A stretch of 64,000 bases of DNA from Acidobacteriota bacterium (GTDB taxonomy: Bacteria > Acidobacteriota > Terriglobia > Terriglobales > Acidobacteriaceae). This document shows positions 1 through 7,507 of this stretch, one piece after another. A program made the position numbers and the translations under genes. The DNA lies in contig JAJXZL010000048.1 of NCBI GenBank assembly GCA_021780075.1, forward strand, positions 1 through 64,000, in the 5' to 3' direction. The stretch's first letter is position 1, and every line of letters starts with the position of its first letter. Under the pieces are notes generated by a model. That model had not been told where the DNA came from. It did not search any database and saw only the letters and a list, made by a program, of their open reading frames with translations.

Positions 1-55
1 CCCATTCCTCATCCGTCACATCGCTCGGATACCCAACTCCACCCTTCAGACCCAT
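1..55 (-). CDS. IS5-type transposase, N-terminal fragment cut by the window edge
   Basis: Only 18 codons lie in the window. They read MGLKGGVGYPSDVTDEEW, and the YPSDVTDEEW stretch is the characteristic N-terminus of the DUF4096 domain of IS5-family (IS427-like) DDE transposases. The ATG is at 55-53 on the minus strand, with a GGAGG immediately upstream. The catalytic domain would lie to the left of the window, so completeness cannot be judged. Family assignment rests on this short motif only. Confidence 0.65.
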   Translation of the reverse strand, partial: MGLKGGVGYPSDVTDEEW

Positions 56-123
56 GCCTCCATGCTCAGAACTCAGCACGCATATGCAAAGTCCCTAACA
101 TGGTGCAAAGTTCATAACAGCCT
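1..123 (-). mobile_element. Probable IS5-family insertion sequence, one end
   Basis: Between the transposase start (55) and the flgJ stop (128-130) lie about 70 bp with no gene, as expected for an IS end. The outer end may be the minus-strand AGGCTGTTATGAACTTTGC reading inward from 123. A CTAG at 124-127 directly abuts the flgJ stop and could be the target duplication. The other end is outside the window, so the inverted repeat and the duplication are unconfirmed. Confidence 0.5.
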
Positions 124-127
124 CTAG

Positions 128-484
128 TCATTCAAGCTTCCTGAGCATGTTATTTCCGTGCAAATTTCCAATTACCCTGGACAACTGCCTATCATTCCCC
201 GCATGGGAGAGATTCCGCACGATGCTGCTGGCAATGCCCAGTCCGCCCTGCTCGCTCAACGCACGTCCCAGAGCCTCGGTGGCAAACTCTCCCAACACGC
301 CGCCCGCCCCGGCGCCGGAGCTCTCTTCGTCTCCAGTAAGACCATCGGAAGACGTCATAGGCTTGAGCAACTCCTTCATTAGCTGCGCTTCAAACTCGTG
401 CGCCGCCTTCACCAGGCGCGCCTGCGGCGCTGGCGCGCTCTCATTCGCTGCATCCCTTGTTCCGGGTCCAGTCACCTGCATCAC
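128..484 (-). CDS. flgJ: Flagellar rod-binding protein FlgJ (rod-cap domain only)
   Basis: 118 aa. The segment AAHEFEAQLMKELLKP followed by GLGIASSIVRNL is the rod-binding domain of FlgJ. The C-terminal muramidase domain of enterobacterial FlgJ is absent, as in many phyla where a separate enzyme opens the peptidoglycan. It is thought to cap and guide rod assembly in the periplasm. The start is GTG at 484 or the next-codon ATG at 481; both overlap the flgI stop, so the two genes are translationally coupled. It is the last flagellar gene before the IS element, and the stop codon lies one base beyond a possible IS target site. Confidence 0.85.
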   Translation of the reverse strand: MMQVTGPGTRDAANESAPAPQARLVKAAHEFEAQLMKELLKPMTSSDGLTGDEESSGAGAGGVLGEFATEALGRALSEQGGLGIASSIVRNLSHAGNDRQLSRVIGNLHGNNMLRKLE

Positions 485-1644
485 AAAACCTCCAGGTCGG
501 CCTCCAGCGCGCCCGCCGCTTTCATTGCCTGCAATATGGAAATCACGTCCCGCGCACCCGCGCCCGTGCGCTGTAATTCCTGCACCAGATCTTCCACCGT
601 GGCCCCTTCTTTCAGCTCGATGCGGTTCACCGGCATGTCCTGGGCCTGCACTGTGGCCTGTCGCACCACTTGCGTCGTACCCGATGAAAATTCATTGGGC
701 TGCGAGACCTGCGTCTCGGAGATCACGTTGACCGATAAGCCGCCGTGCAGAATGGAAACCGGCTGCAGGCGAACGGTGCCCCCAATCACAACCGTTCCAG
801 TGCGTTCGTTGACCACAACACGCGCTCGTGGGTACACCTGAATCTGCACCGACTCCACCTTGTCGAGCAGGGTTGCCACATCCTCGTTGGGTGCGGCTGA
901 TATCTCCACCCGGCGGCTATCCACGGCGTGGGCACGCTGTGCCCCCAGGGCTTGGTCGATGGCCGCCGCCATCCGCTCGGCAGTATGAAAGTCGGCGTCA
1001 TTCAGCAGGATTTTGACCGTGTGCATCTGCTTCAGATCGAAAGGAACCGCCCGCTCCACCAGCGCTCCGTCAGGGATACGCGCCGTGGTGGGATGATTCA
1101 CCTGCTGGGTATTGCCAGCGGCCGTAACCATATATCCGCCCAGAACCAGCGGGCCCTGAGCCTGCGCATAGATCTGGCCATCGGGAGCGTAGAGCGGCGT
1201 CATCAGCAGAATTCCACCCTCGAGCGAGCGCGCATCCCCGGCCGAGGAGACCGTGATGTCGATCTTCGAACCGGGCTCGCTAAAGGGCGGCAGCGTAGCC
1301 ACCACAAACACGGCCGCCATATTCTTCACTTGCATCGTCATTGCGCTGTAGGTGCCGGTCTGGGGAACCGTAATCCCCATCCGCTCCAGCGCCGAGATCA
1401 GTGTCTGCGCCGGGAACACGGTCTGCGAGCTGTCCCCTGTGCCGCGCAACCCCACCACCAGCCCGTAGCCCACCAGCTGATTGTCACGAATGCCCTCAAT
1501 GGTGGCCACGTCCTTCACGCGCGCCAGCTGCGTCGATGTCGCCGCCTGGCCATGAACGGCCGCCAGCACAAGGGCCAGCATGACCCAGCCTTTCAATATG
1601 GGTGCGAAATGCACTCTCTTCCCGCCCGAATTCGTCGCGCGCAT
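481..1644 (-). CDS. flgI: Flagellar P-ring protein FlgI
   Basis: 387 aa from the ATG at 1644; a TTG two codons upstream (1650) is possible, but GGGG is better spaced for the ATG. It begins with a Sec signal peptide (hydrophobic core LALVLAAVHGQA). The mature part opens with the FlgI signature RVKDVATIEGIRDNQLVGYG and LVVGLRGTGDSSQT, and the usual length is about 365-390 aa. FlgI forms the periplasmic P ring around the rod. It lies 35-41 bp after flgH and overlaps flgJ, in the order flgA-flgH-flgI-flgJ. Confidence 0.95.
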   Translation of the reverse strand: MRATNSGGKRVHFAPILKGWVMLALVLAAVHGQAATSTQLARVKDVATIEGIRDNQLVGYGLVVGLRGTGDSSQTVFPAQTLISALERMGITVPQTGTYSAMTMQVKNMAAVFVVATLPPFSEPGSKIDITVSSAGDARSLEGGILLMTPLYAPDGQIYAQAQGPLVLGGYMVTAAGNTQQVNHPTTARIPDGALVERAVPFDLKQMHTVKILLNDADFHTAERMAAAIDQALGAQRAHAVDSRRVEISAAPNEDVATLLDKVESVQIQVYPRARVVVNERTGTVVIGGTVRLQPVSILHGGLSVNVISETQVSQPNEFSSGTTQVVRQATVQAQDMPVNRIELKEGATVEDLVQELQRTGAGARDVISILQAMKAAGALEADLEVL

Positions 1645-1685
1645 CGCCAATCCCCGGCCTCTTCTGTGTTTCCAGTTCCCTGCCC

Positions 1686-2432
1686 TTAAAACACCAGCAT
1701 CTTCTCTAGAAAGCGCACCAGCGGGTTCTGCCGGTACGTCGAGTCGTTCACAATCCCCTTGCCGGTCACTTCCAGTTCAAGATCTGTCATGGCAGTGGAA
1801 AGCACCTGGTTTTGCGCGCTCACATCCTCAGGACGCACCAGACCGCGCAGTTTGATGAGTTGTGTCTGCTGTGAAAACGTCAGTTGCCGCGTTGCCTGCA
1901 CCACCAGCATCCCATTGGGCAGCACGTCCACCACCTCCGCGCCAAAGGTCGTCACGAGGCTCGAGTTGGTTGTGCTCTGGCCCTGCGCCGTCAGCCCCGA
2001 GGCGGACGTCTGTCCCAGAAGATTCTGCAGATTATTGGCAGCCTTGAGAGCACCGAAGAGCGATGTCACGCTGGAACTGGCATTCGAGGCGCGCGCATTC
2101 TTCACCTGGCCGTCAGTCGAGGCTGCTAGGTTCTCGGCCACCACAATGGAAACCACGTCGTGCAGTCGAAATGCCTTGGCATCCGTGCCCAGCCTTACCA
2201 GCCGTCCCTCGGAACTCCAGATGGACCCCGGTGTGCGCACCTCGGCTGCCTGTTGCGCCCGCACACGTTCAACGTAAGCCCGCAGCGATGTCTCAGGCGG
2301 CGTTGCCTTGGTGTCCGTATCTGCAAATTTCGGCTTGTGAAGCTTCGCATGCGCGGTTTGCCCCAATCCCAGGAGCGCCACAAGACACAGCGCTGAGCCC
2401 CATCCCCCCCACGCCTTCAAGGCCGCCCCCAT
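1686..2432 (-). CDS. flgH: Flagellar L-ring protein FlgH
   Basis: 248 aa. The C-terminal half carries typical FlgH features: SLFGALKA, a VVDVLPNGMLVVQATRQL strand, and a LIKLRGLVRPEDVSAQN-type segment, ending in RQNPLVRFLEKMLVF. FlgH forms the outer-membrane L ring. The signal peptide (residues 1-29, ending TAHA) looks like a signal peptidase I substrate. The only Cys (16) sits inside the hydrophobic core preceded by SAL, which is not a lipobox, although FlgH is normally a lipoprotein. The start overlaps the flgA end by 16 bp. Confidence 0.9.
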   Translation of the reverse strand: MGAALKAWGGWGSALCLVALLGLGQTAHAKLHKPKFADTDTKATPPETSLRAYVERVRAQQAAEVRTPGSIWSSEGRLVRLGTDAKAFRLHDVVSIVVAENLAASTDGQVKNARASNASSSVTSLFGALKAANNLQNLLGQTSASGLTAQGQSTTNSSLVTTFGAEVVDVLPNGMLVVQATRQLTFSQQTQLIKLRGLVRPEDVSAQNQVLSTAMTDLELEVTGKGIVNDSTYRQNPLVRFLEKMLVF

Positions 2433-2953
2433 GCTTGCGGCATCAGCGCCGCCCTGCCCGGAGCAAGAGCCACAACCCTCACCACCTTGCCGCCAATCTC
2501 CAATCGCGCTTGCAGGCTGCCGCCCGCAGCCGCTGGACCCAGCGCGACTGCTTCCAGGCGCACGGCAACCACCGCAGTGTTTTCCTCTACAACCAGCCGG
2601 TCGCCACCACGAATTGCCACGCGCGGTGCGCGAGCAACGGCCAATGGTTGCGCGCCCGCATCCGTCCCTTTTCCGCTTACCCGGCCGTCATCGCGCAGGC
2701 CGGTCGCCAATGTCAGACGACCCGGCCCGCCTGGGTGCACGTCATCACGAAGCAACACCCAACGCTCCCCCGTGGAGGAATCGTCGATCTCGCGCAGCGC
2801 CTGCGTGGGAGCCGCATGCACGGCCTCGACGAACTCGGTTGTCTGCGCACCTGCCAGGCCACAGCAAGCCGCATAGGACGCTGCCAGAAAACCTGCGGCA
2901 AGCCACAACCTCGTCCCCATTTTCCTTCGCTTTTCACGCACCTGGCCGGCCAT
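2417..2953 (-). CDS. flgA: P-ring assembly chaperone FlgA (SAF domain)
   Basis: 178 aa with an N-terminal signal sequence (about residues 12-36). The C-terminal part (from RVAIRGGDRLVVEENTAVVA to the end) matches the SAF/ChapFlgA domain, including the VVRVVALAPGRAAL tail. FlgA is a periplasmic chaperone for FlgI polymerisation. The ATG at 2953 has AAAGGGG upstream; an internal ATG at codon 12 is the alternative. The middle of the protein is poorly conserved, so the name rests on the C-terminal domain and on position between flgG and flgH. Confidence 0.85.
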   Translation of the reverse strand: MAGQVREKRRKMGTRLWLAAGFLAASYAACCGLAGAQTTEFVEAVHAAPTQALREIDDSSTGERWVLLRDDVHPGGPGRLTLATGLRDDGRVSGKGTDAGAQPLAVARAPRVAIRGGDRLVVEENTAVVAVRLEAVALGPAAAGGSLQARLEIGGKVVRVVALAPGRAALMPQAWGRP

Positions 2954-2968
2954 GCATCCCCTTTCCGT

Positions 2969-3757
2969 CTACCGCGTCATATTGTTGACTTGCGAGTACA
3001 TGTCGTCGGCGGCCTTAATCACCTTGGAGTTGGATTCGTAGGCTCGCTGGGCCAGGACCATCTGCACAAACTCGGTCACCACGTCCACATTTGAGTTCTC
3101 CAGATACCCCTGCTGCAGCGTACCCAGCCCTTCCGTTCCACCGGGGTTATCCAGCAGCGGATCGCCCGAACTCAGCGTCGCAGTGAGCAGGTTCGAGCCC
3201 ATGCTCTCCAGCCCTCCGGGGTTGGGAAACGTGGCCAGCTGAATCTGGCCGAGCTGCGATGGGTTCTGCTGCCCCGGCATCGTCGCGTTCACCACTCCGT
3301 ACTGGGTAATGGTCACTGCCGTGGCATTGGCCGGAATGGTGATGGTGGGAATGAGCGGATCGCCATCCGTTGTCACGACGGTTCCCTGATTGTTCAAATG
3401 AAACTGCCCGGCGCGCGTGTAGGCAATGGTTCCGTCCGGCCGCTGCACCTGAAAGAATCCATTGCCCTGGATCGCCACATCCAGCGGGTTATTCGTTTCA
3501 TTCAGAGACCCCTGGCTATTGATCACTTCCGTTGCAGCCGACCTGGTTCCCAGGCCAATCTGCAGCCCAGCCGAGACGGTTGACTGGCTTTGCGCCGCGC
3601 CCGGCGTAACCAGGTTCTGGTAGACCATGTCCTGAAATTGCAAACGCAATTGGCGAAACCCTGTGGTCGACGAGTTGGCCAGATTGTTGGCAATCGTGTC
3701 CAGGTTCATCTGCTGCGCGCTCATGCCGCTGGCTGCCGTGTACAGTGCTCGTATCAA
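2969..3757 (-). CDS. flgG: Distal rod protein FlgG
   Basis: 262 aa, the standard FlgG length. It starts MIRALYTAASGMSAQQ with the rod-family motif NNLANSSTTGFR (residues about 23-34) and ends with the conserved VDVVTEFVQMVLAQRAYESNSKVIKAADDM-type helix. The start codon is TTG (3757-3755) with GAGGGA upstream, giving exactly the canonical N-terminus. FlgG builds the distal rod crossing the periplasm. It lies 32 bp downstream of flgF and 15 bp upstream of flgA. Confidence 0.96.
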   Translation of the reverse strand: MIRALYTAASGMSAQQMNLDTIANNLANSSTTGFRQLRLQFQDMVYQNLVTPGAAQSQSTVSAGLQIGLGTRSAATEVINSQGSLNETNNPLDVAIQGNGFFQVQRPDGTIAYTRAGQFHLNNQGTVVTTDGDPLIPTITIPANATAVTITQYGVVNATMPGQQNPSQLGQIQLATFPNPGGLESMGSNLLTATLSSGDPLLDNPGGTEGLGTLQQGYLENSNVDVVTEFVQMVLAQRAYESNSKVIKAADDMYSQVNNMTR

Positions 3758-3789
3758 CTTTTCCCTCGTCCTTTCAAAGGAGCGTGCCC

Positions 3790-4527
3790 TTAAACGCGCG
3801 GCAGATCCTCAGTAGCGAACTTGTTGAATTCCGTGTGGAAGATGGTCAGCGCCTTCTGCATCATCTCGGCCTGGCGCTGCATCACAATCAGGTCTAGAGT
3901 TCCCTGCACAGCATCCTGGTTGGCGGCTTCAATTGCACCCTGATGAACTGAAGCGTCACGCGCCAGCGCAGGCTTCGCTCCGTCCGGCGCGCGATAGCGA
4001 TTGGCGCCTTCGGGTGTCAGTTGAACGCTCTTGGCAAACGTAAAGACTCCCACCGTAGCCACCGCCCCGCCCGCCACCGACAGAACGCCGTCTGAGCCCA
4101 CCGAAACCTCGCCCGGAGGCACGGGAATCGGCCGGCCGGTTGCCGAAAGAACGGGCTCGCCCGCCGCTGTCACCAGCAATCCCTTCTGCGATCGGTGAAA
4201 TCCTCCATCGCGCGTAAAGCGCAGCCCGGCAGCAGTCTGCACCTCAAAAAAACCCTGCCCTTCAATCGCCAGATCCAACGGGTTGCCGGTCTGCTGGATC
4301 GCACCCTGAGCCAGATTCAAATGGTCGCCCCCCAGCAGCCCATAATTGTTCACCACCTGCCCCAGCTGCGAGTCCAGAGCGTCCGGCCCCAGCAGCGCAG
4401 AGCGGAAATACGCGCGCTCGGCACGGTACCCCGGAGTTTGCGCATTGGCCAGATTGGCCGCCGCCGTATCCAGCGCCTGCGTGCGCGCCACCAGGCCGGT
4501 CATGGCTGCGTAGTATCCACTGTCCAT
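3790..4527 (-). CDS. flgF: Proximal rod protein FlgF
   Basis: 245 aa from the ATG at 4527, chosen because GAGAGGAGAG lies just upstream and because MDSGYYAAMTGLVARTQALD is a normal FlgF start; a longer frame reaches 4563. It contains ANLANAQTPGYRAER and NPLDLAIEGQGFFEV, both rod/hook-family motifs, and a C-terminal helix DLIVMQRQAEMMQKALTIF. FlgF is a proximal rod subunit. Together with flgG it forms the rod pair at the distal half of the cluster. Confidence 0.93.
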   Translation of the reverse strand: MDSGYYAAMTGLVARTQALDTAAANLANAQTPGYRAERAYFRSALLGPDALDSQLGQVVNNYGLLGGDHLNLAQGAIQQTGNPLDLAIEGQGFFEVQTAAGLRFTRDGGFHRSQKGLLVTAAGEPVLSATGRPIPVPPGEVSVGSDGVLSVAGGAVATVGVFTFAKSVQLTPEGANRYRAPDGAKPALARDASVHQGAIEAANQDAVQGTLDLIVMQRQAEMMQKALTIFHTEFNKFATEDLPRV

Positions 4528-4756
4528 GGGGAACTCTCTCCTCTCGCACCGGAAGCTTTGCACTTGGGGGACCGAAGAGAGAAGGAAAGGATTAGAGAGA
4601 TATCAGAGTTTGCAAAACAGGCTGGGAGAGAACGCCAGCTTCCAATCAACCAATCGATATAAATAACGCACAAAAACCGCCCAAACCGCCCAGCCTGCCC
4701 GGCCCGCCCAGTTGCGGCGCATTCCGGCCTCTTCCAGAAGCAAGCAGCCCGGCAGC
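4528..4756. other. Intergenic region between cheX and flgF
   Basis: About 230 bp without a gene. It probably carries the promoter of the flgF-flgJ half of the cluster, since it is the largest gap in it. It holds an AT-rich stretch near 4655-4675 (ATCGATATAAATAAC on the plus strand) and short imperfect CCGCCCA repeats near 4678-4715. I could not find a convincing sigma-28 or sigma-54 promoter. A 6-bp hairpin (4753-4769) covers the cheX stop. Confidence 0.4.
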
Positions 4757-5254
4757 CTACTGCAGGCTGTCGCAGACTATGGTTACGGCAAAATGAGCAT
4801 CTTCAAAGCTGTAGCTATGCCGCAGTTGAAACTCCGGAGCCTGCACATGCAGGTTGTAATCGCGGCCGGTGATCACTGCCGGAACCGACAGTCCACAATG
4901 AGCGGCAAGATCGGGCACCTTCCCCTTCCAGGCGCCGGCAAGCATGTTGCAGATCTCACCAATTCCGTCCTTCACCGTGCCATCGATTTCATTGAATTCC
5001 ATCCCGGTCATGCGCGCGGCCACTTTCATCGCGGCACTGGCTCCGCACCGGAAGACGCAGGCTCCGCTCAACAGACCGCCAAATCCCACCACCGCGGTAA
5101 CCGATTCCGGTTCGGCGCTTGCCGCCATGGCCGCCGCATCCGGATCGCGCTCGCAGCGTACGCCCAGCATCAGCTCAAAGACCTCTTCCACACTCGCATC
5201 CAGATTCTCCGGATCGGAAACCTTATGCACGGATTCCCTCAACGATGGCGCCAT
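4757..5254 (-). CDS. cheX: CheX-type chemotaxis phosphatase
   Basis: About 165 aa. The core AAARMTGMEFNEIDGTVKDGIGEICNMLAG fits the CheC/CheX/FliY phosphatase fold, and GEICN supplies the single E-x-x-N active-site motif typical of CheX. It is predicted to dephosphorylate CheY-P, and its immediate neighbour is cheY. The start is uncertain: ATG at 5254 with AAGGAA upstream is used; ATG 5266 or TTG 5281 are possible. No CheD or second E-x-x-N motif is present, which argues for CheX over CheC. Confidence 0.85.
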   Translation of the reverse strand: MAPSLRESVHKVSDPENLDASVEEVFELMLGVRCERDPDAAAMAASAEPESVTAVVGFGGLLSGACVFRCGASAAMKVAARMTGMEFNEIDGTVKDGIGEICNMLAGAWKGKVPDLAAHCGLSVPAVITGRDYNLHVQAPEFQLRHSYSFEDAHFAVTIVCDSLQ

Positions 5255-5340
5255 AGCTCGTTCCATTCCTTCTTGCCGCAAGCGCTCATCAGCAGACTTG
5301 CGGCCGTCCCTCGCCGTTCAACAACACATCGAATCTTCGT

Positions 5341-5724
5341 TTACATTGCGTTCAAGAGCGGCAATACCCGTTCCTTCACTTGCTCGGGCGTAAACGGCTT
5401 GCGGATGTATCCCTGCGCGCCGGCAAGGATTGCCTGCTTCACATGCTCCTCGCTCGACTCAGTGGTAATCATCACCACGGGAACGTCCGGAGCCAGTCTT
5501 TGCGCCCTGATCTGGCGCAGAAACTCCAGCCCATCCATTGAAGGCATGTTGATGTCGGAGAGAATCAGGTCGACTGGCGTGGACTTCAGAACCTCCAGCC
5601 CCTCGGTTCCGCTGCCTGCTTCATGCACCACCAGCGCATCAAGACCCGCCTGACGCAGCGCACGCTCCACAATCTTGCGCATCACCGAAGAATCATCGAC
5701 GATCAAGGCTCGCACTTCCCGCAT
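5341..5724 (-). CDS. cheY: Chemotaxis response regulator CheY
   Basis: 127 aa, a single receiver domain. The acidic pair D10-D11, phospho-acceptor D57 (LSDINMP), T87, Y106 and K109 (IRKPF) match the classical CheY residues. An AGGAG lies 9 bp before the ATG. It probably binds the N-terminal EIDALF-type motif of FliM, encoded in the same cluster, to switch rotation. No histidine kinase CheA or receptors lie in the window. Confidence 0.93.
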   Translation of the reverse strand: MREVRALIVDDSSVMRKIVERALRQAGLDALVVHEAGSGTEGLEVLKSTPVDLILSDINMPSMDGLEFLRQIRAQRLAPDVPVVMITTESSEEHVKQAILAGAQGYIRKPFTPEQVKERVLPLLNAM

Positions 5725-5813
5725 ACCCGGACTCCTCTGCTGAAGTGTCTATCGGCCTGTAGGCTCTCTCCTTGAGGCGAACCTTCCCTGCATCTCCCAA
5801 ATGCCGCGCGCGA

Positions 5814-6761
5814 TTATCCGCCAATCGAGCAGACAAGATCCTGTACCGAGCGGCTCTCCGGCAGCGGCCCATTCTGCGGGCGCAGCCACATCCGCAGCCA
5901 CAGGCAGTCATGTACACGCACCAGGCGCGAGGCAACCGGCCGCGCGCGCTCCACTGCCCGGGCAAGCGCATGCGCTGCAGCCGCCTCGGAGACTGCTTCC
6001 ACCAGCTCAACAGGCGGAAACTTTGCCTCCAGCATCCGCCCATGCGCCGGGCGGAACAGCGACTCCTGCACCATGCCGCTTTCTACGCGCAGCCCGGTCA
6101 TCCGCTCGATCGCCAGCGCTAGCACGGGATCAAGATTCGCCTCAAACCCCAGATACAGCAGCCTGCCCACGGCCAGTCGCAGGGGCAACGCCCCAAAAGC
6201 CTCCACAAACAGCCTTGGCATCACAGGTGCAAGTCCCGCCGCGTCGTGATGATCCAGAGGCAGCACCGGACAGCTCCACTGCAGGCTCAGCGCCCGGGTC
6301 ACCATCTGCTCGCTCACCGCGCGCTGACGCACAAGCCAGTAGCCCAGCCGGCCCTTCCCGGCAGCTCGCTGCGCCTCCAGCGCCTTGCGCAACTGGCCTT
6401 GTGTGATCCATCCCTTTTCCAGCATCACCAGGCCCAGCGGAATCCGGTGTCGATGCCCCTCGCGCGCGTTGGCACGTCCTTGGACTTCGCGGACCACCGC
6501 AGCGTACATCCGGGCTCCGGTGCATGCAGCCGAGCAGTTCCAGCCGCCTTCAAATACGGGCGCCGAGCGGCTTCGCCAAAGGTGAAGCCAGCCGGAGCGG
6601 CAGCCTGCATTGGCGCAAGCCTCCAGCACTCCGGGCCGAAAGCGCGCACCCATCCGCTCGCGGATTTCGGGCATTGTCGCGCCCAACTTTGTTTCCATCT
6701 GAACCAGGCCGAGTTCGCCTGTTTGCTCCGGGAAAAAACTCTCGCGGTTTAGAAGAGGCAT
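5814..6761 (-). CDS. Zinc-motif plus MshEN-like (GspE N-terminal) domain protein in the flagellar operon
   Basis: 315 aa. Residues 49-80 hold two Cys pairs (C49-x4-C54 and C76-x3-C80) around GWLHLWRSRSAPVFEGGW, suggesting a treble-clef or zinc-ribbon fold. Residues 108-165 contain two consecutive motifs of the MshEN type: LGLVMLEKGWITQGQLRKAL-x2-Q and RLGYWLVRQ...LSLQ. In PilB/MshE-like ATPases such motifs form an N-terminal c-di-GMP-binding domain. No ATPase domain follows; residues about 180-250 resemble the second half of a GspE_N region. The ATG overlaps the fliN end by 13 bp with GGAG 9 bp upstream, so it is coupled to fliM/fliN. Function is unproven; a switch-associated regulator is inferred. 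Confidence 0.7.
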   Translation of the reverse strand: MPLLNRESFFPEQTGELGLVQMETKLGATMPEIRERMGARFRPGVLEACANAGCRSGWLHLWRSRSAPVFEGGWNCSAACTGARMYAAVVREVQGRANAREGHRHRIPLGLVMLEKGWITQGQLRKALEAQRAAGKGRLGYWLVRQRAVSEQMVTRALSLQWSCPVLPLDHHDAAGLAPVMPRLFVEAFGALPLRLAVGRLLYLGFEANLDPVLALAIERMTGLRVESGMVQESLFRPAHGRMLEAKFPPVELVEAVSEAAAAHALARAVERARPVASRLVRVHDCLWLRMWLRPQNGPLPESRSVQDLVCSIGG

Positions 6762-7507
6762 CGTATACTCTCCAGTCGCTTGCGGGGCGCAGCCACTTCG
6801 AGAACCCGCAACCCAAAATTTCCGTTCACCAGCACCACTTCTCCCCGCGCCACAATCTTGTCTCCCACGATCAGGTCCACCGGATCGGCGATGTGACGGT
6901 CCAGTTCCACCACGTCGCCGGGGCCAAGATCGAGAATCTCGCTCAGCGGCATCTCCCTGCAGCCAAAACGGAGCGTGGCTTCCAGTTCTACGTCGAGCAG
7001 CAGCTCGATGCCTGGACCGACGCCCGTGGCGAGTGCAGGGGCCTGCGGCGCCGCCGCATCCGATCCGGCCTGGCCAGAGCGCATTTCGGCCTTCCCTGGA
7101 TGAACCTCGTCATGCACCAGGACCGTCCATGCACCACTCTGCGACTTCAACTGAAAGGCCAAGGAAATCTGGCTCTCTCCCGCAATCTCCTCGAACTTCT
7201 CCACCCTGCATTTCTTCCCTGCCTGGGCCAGCAACTCGCCCGCCGCCGCATCGGCCACCTCGCGCAGAAGCTCACCCCAGCCTGCCTTCTGGTCCACTCC
7301 CTCGCCCATCAGAGGCGTGTCCAGAACCGCCGGGTCCAGTACAACGGAGAAACGGCCCTCCTCGTCCCCGGCAAGCGTGGCGGCAAAGCCAAAAGCCCCA
7401 CCGGCCATCGGCCTCGGCAAGGACTCGACAAGTTGCGGCTCACCGGCCAGTGCCTGGGAAAACAGTGCGGTTGCGACCGATGTCCAGCAGTCCAGATAAG
7501 CCCTCAT
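6749..7507 (-). CDS. fliN: Flagellar motor switch protein FliN/FliY
   Basis: 252 aa from the ATG at 7507, which overlaps the fliM stop as ATGA. The C-terminal about 85 residues are a clear SpoA (FliN) domain: ELEATLRFGCREMPLSEIL, then LGPGDVVELDR and KIVARGEVVLVNGNFGLRV. The N-terminal 130 residues are distinct and may be a CheC/FliY-like domain, but I see no clear E-x-x-N. FliN forms the base of the cytoplasmic C-ring with FliM and binds export components. A second, smaller SpoA protein is encoded at 14841-15200. Confidence 0.9.
   Translation of the reverse strand: MRAYLDCWTSVATALFSQALAGEPQLVESLPRPMAGGAFGFAATLAGDEEGRFSVVLDPAVLDTPLMGEGVDQKAGWGELLREVADAAAGELLAQAGKKCRVEKFEEIAGESQISLAFQLKSQSGAWTVLVHDEVHPGKAEMRSGQAGSDAAAPQAPALATGVGPGIELLLDVELEATLRFGCREMPLSEILDLGPGDVVELDRHIADPVDLIVGDKIVARGEVVLVNGNFGLRVLEVAAPRKRLESIRCLF

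Noticed and set aside
2063..3094. A 343-codon plus-strand frame across flgH, flgA and flgG
   Set aside because: It overlaps three clear flagellar genes, is Pro/Arg/His-rich and has no domain; a shadow frame.
4678..4715. Imperfect CCGCCCA repeats upstream of flgF
   Set aside because: Copies are short and irregular; they may be chance in GC-rich DNA and no function is implied.
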